Origin: JAEUKQ01 sp044227605 | GTDB taxonomy: Bacteria; Pseudomonadota; Alphaproteobacteria; JAEUKQ01 | NCBI GenBank assembly: GCA_044227605.1 | Contig: JBGAWJ010000029.1 | Coordinates: 1-14,061, forward strand | Direction of reading: 5' to 3' | Length of the DNA: 14,061 nt | Notes under the pieces: model-generated | The model's database searches: none | Told to the model about the DNA's origin: nothing | What the model saw: the letters and a program-made list of their open reading frames with translations, nothing else | Made by a program: the position numbers and the translations under genes | Shown here: piece by piece, positions 7,610 to 14,061 of the stretch | Position numbering within the stretch: the stretch's first letter is position 1 | Layout: each line of letters begins with the position of its first letter

Positions 7610-7885
7610 TGGGCTGGTGCTAAAATAGTCGAAAAATTCCGCAGCCAAGGCTACGAACCGGAAGGCTATACCTTGTCCAGTTATGCAGCTGTGCAATCTT
7701 GGGCGGCAGGGGTTGTGCAGGCCAATAGTTTTGATGGCAAAAAGGTAGCTGTTGCCTTGCGCCGGATGAATGTTGAAACGGTCATTGGTACCTTAAATTG
7801 GGATCAAAAGGGTGATTTGAAGAATCCTGTTTATGCTTGGTTTGTATGGAGTAAAGGAAAATTCGCCCAGGAAGTAAAAAAATAA
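7610..7885 (+). pseudogene. livK: Truncated livK: C-terminal remnant of a branched-chain amino acid binding protein
   Basis: Reading directly on from the previous TAA, 91 codons encode KIVEKFRSQGYEPEGYTLSS, then YAAVQSWAAGV, then VAVALRRMNVETVIGTLNWD and GDLKNPVYAWFVWSKGKF, ending at TAA 7883-7885. This is the conserved C-terminal end of type I periplasmic substrate-binding proteins of the HAAT family (the usual length is about 370-400 residues). Roughly three quarters of the gene, including the signal peptide and nearly all of the ligand-binding lobes, is missing. There is no ATG in frame. A TTG at 7673 with a chance GGAAGG upstream could at most start a 70-residue fragment. The remaining frame has no stop or frameshift, suggesting a fairly recent single deletion rather than slow decay. 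The original operon terminator follows. Confidence 0.85.
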
Positions 7886-7905
7886 AAGGCTGAATTTTTT
7901 AAGAT

Positions 7906-7946
7906 CAAAAGAAAAGGCCGGTATTCTTTACCGGCTTTTTCTTTTG
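7906..7946 (+). terminator. Strong intrinsic terminator of the liv operon
   Basis: An 18-bp inverted repeat has left arm 7906-7923 and right arm 7929-7946, paired throughout with one G-T wobble, around a 5-base TTCTT loop. The core is GGCCGGTA/TACCGGCT, and a T-rich tail (CTTTTTCTTTT) forms part of the right arm. The complementary A-run on the left means it could also work on the other strand. It lies 20 bases after the livK remnant stop and separates the liv operon from rpiB. Confidence 0.9.
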
Positions 7947-7976
7947 ACTAACAATGATTGGGGACCTTTTATGTGC

Positions 7977-8004
7977 TTGAAAAAGATATAGAAAAAAATA
8001 TAAT
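7977..8004 (+). promoter_or_regulatory. Candidate sigma-70 promoter for rpiB
   Basis: TTGAAA (7977-7982) and a perfect TATAAT (7999-8004) are separated by 16 bases, in a 206-base AT-rich gap after a strong terminator and before rpiB. Transcription would begin near 8011, leaving an untranslated leader of about 140 bases. The AT-richness means such matches can occur by chance. The rest of the gap (8005-8152) holds a small CAGCA/TGCTG inverted repeat at 8041-8054 and no convincing small gene. Confidence 0.45.
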
Positions 8005-8152
8005 CCAACAGGTTGAATAAATAATTTGTAAAAAATCACTCAGCAACCATGCTGAAAATATAAAATTATAGCTGATAAATTTGCTACGAAAAATCCATTT
8101 TATATGATTTTCAACCCGTAAATTTTTTCTATTATAGGGAGAGAAGAAGCCG

Positions 8153-8632
8153 ATGAACAGCCTATCCTCCGCAATTCTACCCCCACTTGATTTAAAAGCT
8201 ACATTTTCTCATGTCTTCTGTGCTTCTGATCATGCGGGTTTTCAATTGAAGAAACAACTGGTCGGATGGCTGCACTCTATCAATTATCCGGCCACGGATT
8301 TGGGGGTTTTTGATGAAGGTTCCGTTGATTATCCTGATCTGGCCCATCTGGTATGTAAAAAACTTCAAGATGATGTAAAGGCTGCGGGTCTACTTGTCTG
8401 CGGGTCAGGAATCGGGATGTCCATGGCTGCTAATAGGTTTCACCATATCCGAGCCGCGTTATGCCATGAACCGTTGTCGGCGCATTTATCAAGGGCACAC
8501 AACAACGCCAATGTATTATGTTTGGGCGGGCGCTTGATTGGCGAAGAAATGGGCAAAGAATGTGTCGTGAAGTTTTTGCAAACTGCCTTTTTAGGTGGCA
8601 GGCATCAACGCCGGATACAAAAATTAGGATAA
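8153..8632 (+). CDS. rpiB: Ribose-5-phosphate isomerase B
   Basis: The 159-residue enzyme interconverts ribose 5-phosphate and ribulose 5-phosphate in the pentose phosphate pathway. CASDHAGFQLKK (23-34) is the family N-terminal phosphate/sugar-binding motif. CGSGIGMSMAANR (83-95) carries the catalytic cysteine C83 (E. coli RpiB Cys66), and SRAHNNANVLCLGGRLIG contains H116, matching the ring-opening His99. The C-terminal GGRHQRRI is also conserved. An N-terminal extension of about 20 residues precedes the usual start. The ATG at 8153 is supported by a purine-rich GGGAGAGAAGAAG Shine-Dalgarno region, so the extension appears real. Ribulose 5-phosphate is also the substrate of DHBP synthase in the riboflavin block downstream, although rpiB next to glyA is a common alphaproteobacterial order in any case. 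Confidence 0.95.
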   Translation: MNSLSSAILPPLDLKATFSHVFCASDHAGFQLKKQLVGWLHSINYPATDLGVFDEGSVDYPDLAHLVCKKLQDDVKAAGLLVCGSGIGMSMAANRFHHIRAALCHEPLSAHLSRAHNNANVLCLGGRLIGEEMGKECVVKFLQTAFLGGRHQRRIQKLG

Positions 8633-8670
8633 AAGAAGGGTGATTTTATCCCTTAAGCCCTCTTTTTTTA
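8631..8670 (+). terminator. Probable intrinsic terminator after rpiB
   Basis: The A-rich left arm with GAAGGG (8635-8640) can pair with CCCTC (8658-8662) and the following T-run (8663-8669) if one adenine bulges. An alternative smaller hairpin, AAGGG (8636-8640) with CCCTT (8650-8654), is also possible. The TCTTTTTTTA tail supports termination or attenuation before glyA, whose start is 36 bases on. The imperfect stem keeps confidence moderate. Confidence 0.5.
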
Positions 8671-8705
8671 TTATTTTCTGATAGCTTTTTAAACAGGTGA
8701 TTTTT

Positions 8706-10001
8706 ATGAAAAAACTTTCTCAAGCTGCCTTAAGTAAAACTGCCTTAAGTAAAACTGACCCTAAAATTTTCAAAATCATTAGGGCAGAAAAACGGCGCCA
8801 ACAAAACCAGATTGAATTAATTGCCTCTGAAAACATCGTCTCCCAAGCTGTGCTAACGGCCCAAGGTTCCGTATTAACCAATAAATATGCGGAGGGTTAT
8901 CCCGGCAAAAGATATTATGGGGGATGCAGATTTGTTGATGAGGTAGAAACGGAAGCGATGGAACGGGCCCAAAAACTTTTTGATTGTGGCTATGTCAATG
9001 TCCAGCCCCATTCCGGTGCGCAAGCCAATCAGGCAGTTTTCCTGGCGTTACTCAACCCCGGTGATTGTATTATGGGTATGTCTTTAAATGCGGGTGGACA
9101 TTTAACCCATGGTGCAGCCCCCAATCTTTCAGGTAAATGGTTTAAATCGGTGGGATATCCCGTACATCCAGATGATGATAGGATTGATTTTGCGGCCTTA
9201 GAAAGTTTAGCCCTGCAACATCGCCCTAAATTAATTATTGCTGGCGGCTCAGCCTATCCCCGAATTATTGATTTTCAAAGGATACGGAGGGTTGCTGATC
9301 AGGTGGGTGCTTACTTAATGGTGGATATGGCCCATTTTGCAGGGTTAGTGGCTGCCGGATATTATTCAAATCCCTTCGCGCATGCCCATGTTATCACGAC
9401 TACCACCCATAAAACCCTTCGCGGGCCAAGGGGGGGGATGATTTTAACCAATGATGAAGATTTATCAAAGAGAATCAACAGCGCGGTTTTCCCTGGTCTT
9501 CAGGGTGGGCCCTTAATGCATGTGATTGCAGCCAAGGCGGTAGCGTTGGGCGAAGCGTTGCAACCATCTTTTAAGAAATATATTAAAGGGGTGGTGGAAA
9601 ATATCCAAGTTCTGGGTAATCAGTTGCAAAATGCAGGCTGGCGTTTGGTTTCCGGGGGTACTGATACCCATCTTATTTTACTGGATTTAAGGTCGAGAAA
9701 ATTAACCGGTAACGTCGCTGAAGAATCTTTGGAACGTGCGGGGATCACATGCAATAAAAATAGCATCCCCTTTGATCCGCAAAAACCGACCATCACTTCA
9801 GGTATCCGGTTGGGGTCGCCTGCCGTCACTACCCGCGGGTTTGGTGTCAAAGAATTTGCCCAAATTGCCGAATGGATCGATTATGTCTTAAAAGCAGCGC
9901 GGAAAGATCAAGAAATAGAAAAAGCAGAAAAAAAAGTTTTAAGACAGGTGCGAAAACTGTGCCAGCGTTTTCCTATTTATTCCGATGACAATCAAGAATA
10001 A
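8706..10001 (+). CDS. glyA: Serine hydroxymethyltransferase
   Basis: The 431-residue cytoplasmic PLP enzyme converts serine and tetrahydrofolate to glycine and 5,10-methylene-tetrahydrofolate, the main one-carbon source. ELIASEN (37-43), YAEGYPGKRYYGG (61-73), the PLP-contacting D207 and H210 in VDMAHFAGLVA, and the Schiff-base lysine K236 in TTTTHKTLRGPRGG are all present. The GGHLTHG and SGKWF segments are of alphaproteobacterial type. It is slightly longer than E. coli GlyA (417), partly because residues 8-17 are a duplicated pentapeptide, ALSKT-ALSKT. The ATG at 8706 is preferred over the GTG at 8697, because CAGGTGA, well placed for 8706, overlaps that GTG. The order rpiB-glyA-nrdR-rib is frequent in alphaproteobacteria. 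Confidence 0.97.
   Translation: MKKLSQAALSKTALSKTDPKIFKIIRAEKRRQQNQIELIASENIVSQAVLTAQGSVLTNKYAEGYPGKRYYGGCRFVDEVETEAMERAQKLFDCGYVNVQPHSGAQANQAVFLALLNPGDCIMGMSLNAGGHLTHGAAPNLSGKWFKSVGYPVHPDDDRIDFAALESLALQHRPKLIIAGGSAYPRIIDFQRIRRVADQVGAYLMVDMAHFAGLVAAGYYSNPFAHAHVITTTTHKTLRGPRGGMILTNDEDLSKRINSAVFPGLQGGPLMHVIAAKAVALGEALQPSFKKYIKGVVENIQVLGNQLQNAGWRLVSGGTDTHLILLDLRSRKLTGNVAEESLERAGITCNKNSIPFDPQKPTITSGIRLGSPAVTTRGFGVKEFAQIAEWIDYVLKAARKDQEIEKAEKKVLRQVRKLCQRFPIYSDDNQE
8725..8754. repeat. Perfect 15-bp tandem duplication in the glyA 5' end
   Basis: Two identical adjacent copies of CTGCCTTAAGTAAAA occupy 8725-8739 and 8740-8754, with the next three bases (CTG) repeating the start of the unit again. The unit is a multiple of three, so it only duplicates five residues (ALSKT) near the N-terminus, before the conserved SHMT core. 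The exact identity implies a recent duplication. Confidence 0.9.
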
Positions 10002-10080
10002 ACCCCCTATATTGCTTCTTGCTTCTGGTATTTTATGAAGGGGTTGATTGCTCTTCAATTATTTTTAAAGAGTTGTTTTC

Positions 10081-10557
10081 ATGCGATGCCCTTTTTGCAG
10101 CACGGATGACACCCAAGTTAAGGATTCCAGGCCAACGGATGATTTTGCGGCTATTCGCAGGCGGCGCCAATGTGTTTCCTGTGGCGCGCGGTTTACAACT
10201 TTTGAGCGCATTCAACTGCGGGAATTGACTATCGTTAAACAAAATGGTCGTCGTCAACCTTTCGATCGGGATAAATTATCGCGCTCGATGCAAATTGCTT
10301 TACGCAAAAGGCCGATTGATTCAGCACGATTGGAAAGGGTTATCAATGGTATCGTCCGACAATTAGAAAGTTTGGGCGATACGGAAATTACCAGCCAGAC
10401 CATTGGCACGATGGTAATGGATGCCCTGTATAATTTAGATCCAGTCGCTTATGTCCGTTATGCCTCGGTTTACAGAAACTTCAGGGAAGCAAAAGACTTT
10501 GAAAATTTTATTGAAAATTTGGCAGTCCCAGACCCGAATAAACAAGAAGAACCTTGA
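10081..10557 (+). CDS. nrdR: Transcriptional repressor NrdR
   Basis: The 158-residue protein is a nucleotide-sensing repressor of ribonucleotide reductase operons. An N-terminal zinc ribbon has C3, C6, C31 and C34 (CPFC and CVSC), and RRRRQ sits just before the second pair. An ATP-cone domain follows (about 49-139), including VKQNGRRQPFDRDKL and the terminal VAYVRYASVYRNF. Length and motifs are normal for the family. It begins 79 bases after glyA, with only a modest AAAGAG Shine-Dalgarno, and ends 3 bases before ribD, so it is likely cotranscribed with the riboflavin genes, as is common in proteobacteria. I did not see a clear NrdR-box pair within this window, consistent with its targets being elsewhere. 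Confidence 0.97.
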   Translation: MRCPFCSTDDTQVKDSRPTDDFAAIRRRRQCVSCGARFTTFERIQLRELTIVKQNGRRQPFDRDKLSRSMQIALRKRPIDSARLERVINGIVRQLESLGDTEITSQTIGTMVMDALYNLDPVAYVRYASVYRNFREAKDFENFIENLAVPDPNKQEEP

Positions 10558-10560
10558 TTA

Positions 10561-11691
10561 ATGCCTATTGTTCCTGAGCAACCTCAAGACCAATTATTCA
10601 TGAATCAAGCGTTACGTTACGCTGGGCTTGGCTTAGGTGAGACTTGGCCCAACCCTGCGGTTGGATGTCTTATTATAGACAACCGCTCAACCCTATATAT
10701 TTCCCGCACCGCTCGTACAGGTAGGCCCCATGCGGAGGAGAGGGCGCTTTTAAAGGCAGGGTCCAAAGCATTTGGAGCAACCTTATATGTGACTTTAGAA
10801 CCCTGTGCCCATACGAGCCAACGTCTGTCTTGTGCAGAGGCAATTATTCGGGCGGGGATAAAAAGGGTGGTGATCGCTACAATTGATCCTGATCCACGCA
10901 CCAATGGCCGGGGAATTAACAAATTGTTGCAAGCAGGGTTGTCGGTGACCACCCCTTGTTTAGAAGAGCTTGCCAAAAAATACCAAGCTGGCTTTTTATC
11001 CATCCAAAAACGGCAACGTCCATGGATAACCTTAAAAATGGCCGCTTCTTTAGATGGAAAAATTGCGGATGATACGGGAAATGGTCGGTGGATTACCAAT
11101 GAGCATTCGAGAAAACGTTCGCATGTATTGCGTGCTTTTCATGATGCCATCTTGGTTGGTATAGGAACGGTATTGAAGGATGATCCTTTATTGAACTGTC
11201 GCTTGAAAAGATTTAGGGATCGGCTGGCCTTGCGCATTGTTTTGGATAGTCATTTGCGTATTCCGCTCAACAGCCAATTGGTTCAAACGGCCAGCCAATA
11301 TCCCACCTGGATTATCTGTTTGTCTGGTCAAGATCCTTTGAAATCCCAACAATTAACGGAAAAAGGGGCGGTTGTTTGGCCGCATGGGGATTTATCGATC
11401 CCGCGTCTGGTGCGGTTTCTGGCAGAGCAAGGATTAACGAGGGTTCTAGTGGAAGGTGGAGGAACATTAAACACTGCTTTTTTGAAGGAAAAAATGGTAG
11501 ATCAACTGATTGTTTTCCGTGCTCCTATATTTTTAGGGGAACAGGGGATCAGCATGACCAAAAGTCTATCACCCGTTTCCATCCACCACCCCTACCGATT
11601 TCAACGCTTGAAAATCACAAATTTATCAGGCGATATCTTTGAACAATACCAAATGATTTCAGCGCCTGATCTTGATAAGGTGGTTGATTGA
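10561..11691 (+). CDS. ribD: Bifunctional pyrimidine deaminase/reductase RibD
   Basis: The 376-residue enzyme performs the second and third steps of riboflavin synthesis, deaminating the pyrimidine and then reducing its ribosyl chain with NADPH. The deaminase domain (about 10-148) has NPAVGC (31-36), zinc ligands H57, C82 and C91, and the proton-shuttle E59 in HAEE. The reductase domain (about 153-370) begins RPWITLKMAASLDGKIAD and contains GRWITN, HDAILVGIGTVLKDDPL and VLVEGGGTLN. The loop between the two zinc cysteines reads AHTSQRLS rather than the usual xHxGRTPP. Spacing is kept, but glycine, arginine/lysine, threonine and both prolines are replaced. The start is 3 bases after the nrdR stop. 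Confidence 0.95.
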   Translation: MPIVPEQPQDQLFMNQALRYAGLGLGETWPNPAVGCLIIDNRSTLYISRTARTGRPHAEERALLKAGSKAFGATLYVTLEPCAHTSQRLSCAEAIIRAGIKRVVIATIDPDPRTNGRGINKLLQAGLSVTTPCLEELAKKYQAGFLSIQKRQRPWITLKMAASLDGKIADDTGNGRWITNEHSRKRSHVLRAFHDAILVGIGTVLKDDPLLNCRLKRFRDRLALRIVLDSHLRIPLNSQLVQTASQYPTWIICLSGQDPLKSQQLTEKGAVVWPHGDLSIPRLVRFLAEQGLTRVLVEGGGTLNTAFLKEKMVDQLIVFRAPIFLGEQGISMTKSLSPVSIHHPYRFQRLKITNLSGDIFEQYQMISAPDLDKVVD

Positions 11692-11771
11692 TTAAAGCCC
11701 AATCCCTATAACAAGATTATATGATTTGATAGGGTATGTTTAATCCAGATTTAAATGCAGGTCAGGGTATT

Positions 11772-12365
11772 ATGTTCACGGGGATCATTACGGATAAAGG
11801 TACTGTTCGTAAAATTGAAAATAAAGGGTTACTAAGGATAGATATCCAAACTTCCTATCCCACGTCAGAAATTGTTTTGGGCAGTTCTATCGCTTGCGAT
11901 GGCGTGTGTCTTTCAGTGGTTGCTTTGCAAGGCCATTACTTTACGGTGGAAGTTTCCATGGAAACACAAAAATGTACTAATATTTCCACCTGGAAAGCGG
12001 GAACCGTGATTAATTTGGAACGGTCATTGAAAGTCGGCGATGAAATGGGAGGACATTTTGTCAGCGGGCATGTGGATGCGGTTACCACCATCAAAGATAG
12101 GGTAACTGATGCAGGCAGTTTACAATTATTTGTTGGTATTCCGCCCTCTTTGGGTGGTTTTATTGCCGCGAAGGGATCCATTACGATCAATGGTGTGTCG
12201 TTAACGGTAAACCATGTTTCAGAAGGTGTTTTTCAAGTTAACCTTATTCCCATTACCCAGCAAAAAACCAATCTGGGATTATTAAGAATTGGTTCACTTG
12301 TTAATATCGAAATTGATATGTTGGCACGTTATCTTGCCAACTATCTTAAGGGGCATGGCCGATGA
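11772..12365 (+). CDS. ribE: Riboflavin synthase, alpha chain
   Basis: The 197-residue enzyme dismutates two 6,7-dimethyl-8-ribityllumazine molecules into riboflavin and a pyrimidine that RibH reuses. The family-defining N-terminus MFTGIITDKGTV fixes the start at 11772, with CAGGG just upstream; an ATG at 11736 would add 12 residues without homology. The two homologous lumazine-binding barrels are visible: CDGVCLSV and GGHFVSGHVDAV (93-104) in the first, and NGVSLTVNHV in the second. The gene is also called ribC in some species. Its TGA overlaps the next gene's ATG (ATGA), indicating coupled translation. In the 80-base gap before it I see no FMN riboswitch; only a 6-bp CCCTAT/ATAGGG inverted repeat (11704-11734). 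Confidence 0.96.
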   Translation: MFTGIITDKGTVRKIENKGLLRIDIQTSYPTSEIVLGSSIACDGVCLSVVALQGHYFTVEVSMETQKCTNISTWKAGTVINLERSLKVGDEMGGHFVSGHVDAVTTIKDRVTDAGSLQLFVGIPPSLGGFIAAKGSITINGVSLTVNHVSEGVFQVNLIPITQQKTNLGLLRIGSLVNIEIDMLARYLANYLKGHGR

Positions 12366-13477
12366 ACGATTTTCATGAAGTTATTTCTTCTATTCCCGAA
12401 TTAATTGAGGATGCCCGAAAGGGAAAAATGTTTGTATTGGTGGATGATGAAGACCGGGAGAATGAAGGGGATCTCGTTATCCCTGCCCAGATGGTAACCC
12501 CAGCCTCCATTAATTTTATGGCCCGTTATGGAAGGGGGCTTATTTGTTTGGCGTTAAACCGGGAAAGGGTTGAGCAATTACGCCTTCCCTTGATGTCAGT
12601 CAATAATCAAACCCGCCATCAAACCGCATTCACGGTTTCCATTGAGGCGAAAGAGGGGATATCAACCGGCATATCAGCAGCCGATCGCGCCAAGACAGTG
12701 GCAGTGGCTATTGATCCTACAAAAGACTCCCGCGACATTGTAACGCCTGGCCATATTTTCCCATTAGTTGCAAGGGATGGGGGTGTACTCGTGCGGGCAG
12801 GGCATACGGAGGCTGCGGTCGATATTGCAAAATTAGCAGGCTTGAGTCCTGCGGGGGTTATTTGCGAAATCCTTAATGAAGATGGCACTATGGCTCGTCG
12901 TGATGATTTGATCAGGTTTGCCCAATATCATCATTTAAAAATTGGTACTATTGCCGATCTCATCGCCTATCGCCGACGTTCTGAAAAAGTGGTAGAACGT
13001 AAAATGCAGACTATTTTACACAGTTCTCATGGCGGAGAATTTCAAATGTTTGTCTATATCAACCGCTTTGCTTATGCCGAACATATTGCCTTGGTAAAAG
13101 GGGATATCCGGCAGCCAGGTCCGGTTTTGGTGCGCATGCATGCCCTAAATATCCTGGAAGATGTTCTAGGCGATCAGTTATTCGCCAGAAACAGTACTTT
13201 GCATCTGGCTATGCAGGAAATTTCTAACGAAGGAAAAGGGGTGCTGGTTTTGATTCGTGAGCCTTCACCAACCAGTTTAAGCGATCGCATCCTAAGGCGA
13301 GAAAAAGAAGAAGTTAAAGATACGAACGAATTAAGGGATTATGGTGTTGGGGCACAAATTTTAAGCGATTTAGGTGTTAAAGAGATTGTCTTGCTTAGCA
13401 ACCACATTCGCAATATTGTCGGGATTGAAGGGCATGGGTTAAAAATTATAGGCCAACGGCCTTTATATCCTGTATAA
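12362..13477 (+). CDS. ribBA: DHBP synthase fused to a degenerate GTP cyclohydrolase II domain (RibBX type)
   Basis: The N-terminal domain (about 1-203) of this 371-residue protein is an intact 3,4-dihydroxy-2-butanone 4-phosphate synthase, which converts ribulose 5-phosphate to the four-carbon riboflavin precursor. It has DDEDRENEGDLV (28-39), the TAFTVSIEA and TGISAADRAKT segments, GHIFPL, and RAGHTEAAVDIAKLAG (145-160). The C-terminal domain (about 225-371) is homologous to GTP cyclohydrolase II, but its catalytic features are gone. By alignment the zinc cysteines (E. coli RibA C54, C65, C67) correspond to N263, F274 and R276, and the HRQEGRNIGL motif is replaced by LIREPSPTSLSDR. It is therefore predicted to make only DHBP. 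This matches the published RibBX variant of proteobacteria. A separate ribA elsewhere is inferred. Confidence 0.93.
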   Translation: MNDFHEVISSIPELIEDARKGKMFVLVDDEDRENEGDLVIPAQMVTPASINFMARYGRGLICLALNRERVEQLRLPLMSVNNQTRHQTAFTVSIEAKEGISTGISAADRAKTVAVAIDPTKDSRDIVTPGHIFPLVARDGGVLVRAGHTEAAVDIAKLAGLSPAGVICEILNEDGTMARRDDLIRFAQYHHLKIGTIADLIAYRRRSEKVVERKMQTILHSSHGGEFQMFVYINRFAYAEHIALVKGDIRQPGPVLVRMHALNILEDVLGDQLFARNSTLHLAMQEISNEGKGVLVLIREPSPTSLSDRILRREKEEVKDTNELRDYGVGAQILSDLGVKEIVLLSNHIRNIVGIEGHGLKIIGQRPLYPV

Positions 13478-13500
13478 TTTTCTCAGAGAAAGGGCTTGGT

Positions 13501-14022
13501 ATGGTAGCCAATGTGTCAAATGATCAAAAAAAACCAGCTGTTCCGATTATTTTATCGTCACCTGTGCATGTGTTGATTGTGATTGCAAAATTCTATCATG
13601 ATATTGCAGAAGAATTGTTGCAAGGGGCTTTAGCGTGCTTAAAGCAAAACAAAACCTCTTATGATTTGCTGGAGGTGCCGGGTGCTTTTGAAATTCCGGC
13701 CGCAATCCATATGGCATTGGCCGCCATCGATTATAAAAGTAATCAATTAAAACAAAAAATTGAGGGATCGATTGCGTTGGGATGTGTGATTCGCGGTGAA
13801 ACCAGCCATTATGATTATGTGTGTGGCGAAAGTGCCAGGGGATTGCAGCAGATCGCTTGCCAACAATTACACCCCGTAGGAAATGGGATTTTGACGGTTG
13901 AAAATAAGAATCAGGCCTGGGATCGTGCCAAAAGGAATAAGCAAAATAAAGGGGGGGAAGCAGCTTCTGCTTGTTTGTCCATGATTATGACTAAACGCCG
14001 CCTCTTTCAGGATAAAAAATAA
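13501..14022 (+). CDS. ribH: 6,7-dimethyl-8-ribityllumazine synthase
   Basis: The 173-residue enzyme condenses DHBP with the pyrimidine from the RibD branch to give lumazine, the substrate of RibE; the family forms pentamers or 60-mer shells. GAFEIP (61-66), GCVIRGETSHYDYVC (94-108) with the catalytic histidine H103, and GNGILTVENKNQAW (127-140) followed by NKGGEAA are all present. It is a little longer than usual because of an N-terminal extension (about 20 residues) and a short lysine-rich insert near 78-88. The Shine-Dalgarno GAAAGGG lies about 10 bases before the ATG. The stop overlaps the next start in a TAATG junction. Confidence 0.96.
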   Translation: MVANVSNDQKKPAVPIILSSPVHVLIVIAKFYHDIAEELLQGALACLKQNKTSYDLLEVPGAFEIPAAIHMALAAIDYKSNQLKQKIEGSIALGCVIRGETSHYDYVCGESARGLQQIACQQLHPVGNGILTVENKNQAWDRAKRNKQNKGGEAASACLSMIMTKRRLFQDKK

Positions 14023-14061
14023 TGTCGGTTGTTTCCAAAAAATACCACCCCATGCAACGCC
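14022..14061 (+). CDS. nusB: Start of next gene, probably nusB (3' partial)
   Basis: An ATG overlapping the ribH stop by one base (TAATG) opens a frame of 13 codons, MSVVSKKYHPMQR, before the window ends. The visible residues are too few to identify the protein. The call rests on the very common ribH-nusB order in alphaproteobacteria and on the basic character of the N-terminus. NusB is the transcription antitermination factor for rRNA operons. Confidence 0.5.
   Translation, partial: MSVVSKKYHPMQR

Noticed and set aside
7673..7885. Stand-alone 70-residue gene starting at TTG
   Set aside because: The similarity to LivK continues upstream of the TTG to 7610, so this is part of a broken gene. 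The GGAAGG before the TTG encodes conserved residues of the remnant.
8041..8054. CAGCA-ACCA-TGCTG hairpin upstream of rpiB as an operator or riboswitch
   Set aside because: It is only five base pairs with no conserved flanking structure, which can easily occur by chance.
10001..10045. AACCCC/GGGGTT inverted repeat between glyA and nrdR as a terminator
   Set aside because: The stem is only 6 bp around a 33-base loop with no following T-run, and the gene pair is usually cotranscribed.
10617..11099. 160-codon minus-strand open frame
   Set aside because: It lies wholly inside ribD, whose motifs are clear; the antisense product shows no recognisable domain or plausible start context.

Overview
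The window looks like chromosomal DNA from a moderately AT-rich alphaproteobacterium. The gene order nrdR-ribD-ribE-ribBA-ribH followed by a probable nusB start, with rpiB and glyA upstream, is typical of that class. The predicted proteins (SHMT, lumazine synthase, LivHMGF and the small membrane protein after LivF) also read as alphaproteobacterial from remembered family sequences; no search was run. I see no rRNA, tRNA, CRISPR array, insertion sequence or phage gene.

Layout. Bases 1-228 are the C-terminal end of a clpA-type AAA+ chaperone gene, followed by a secreted SEL1/TPR-repeat protein (290-1171). A minus-strand pair faces it: an uncharacterised 130-residue protein (2949-2557) and then glutaryl-CoA dehydrogenase (2470-1280), probably one transcript. 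Divergent from this pair is a complete LIV-type ABC transporter core, livH-livM-livG-livF (3176-7221), then a three-helix membrane protein (7256-7609). Straight after that lies a 91-codon C-terminal remnant of the periplasmic binding-protein gene livK (7610-7885), which ends at an intact strong terminator (7906-7946). After an AT-rich promoter region come rpiB (8153-8632), glyA (8706-10001), nrdR (10081-10557), ribD, ribE, a RibBA-type gene, ribH, and the first 13 codons of a probable nusB.

How the genes work together. LivHMGF are a membrane/ATPase core for uptake of branched-chain or other hydrophobic amino acids or related carboxylates. With its own binding protein reduced to a tail, it must borrow one from elsewhere or be losing function. 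Glutaryl-CoA dehydrogenase belongs to lysine/tryptophan/glutarate catabolism. The distal block makes riboflavin: RibD (deaminase/reductase), RibBA-like protein (DHBP synthase), RibH (lumazine synthase) and RibE (riboflavin synthase). The GTP cyclohydrolase II half of the RibBA-like protein has lost its zinc cysteines, so the first pathway step (GTP cyclohydrolase II) must be encoded elsewhere. GlyA supplies one-carbon units, RpiB interconverts pentose phosphates, and NrdR represses ribonucleotide reductase genes.

Overall this is mostly ordinary core metabolism. The points worth a second look are the decayed livK, the degenerate cyclohydrolase domain, a divergent substrate/zinc loop in RibD, the uncharacterised protein beside glutaryl-CoA dehydrogenase, and two recent-looking short tandem duplications. 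I did not find convincing evidence of a new multi-gene system.
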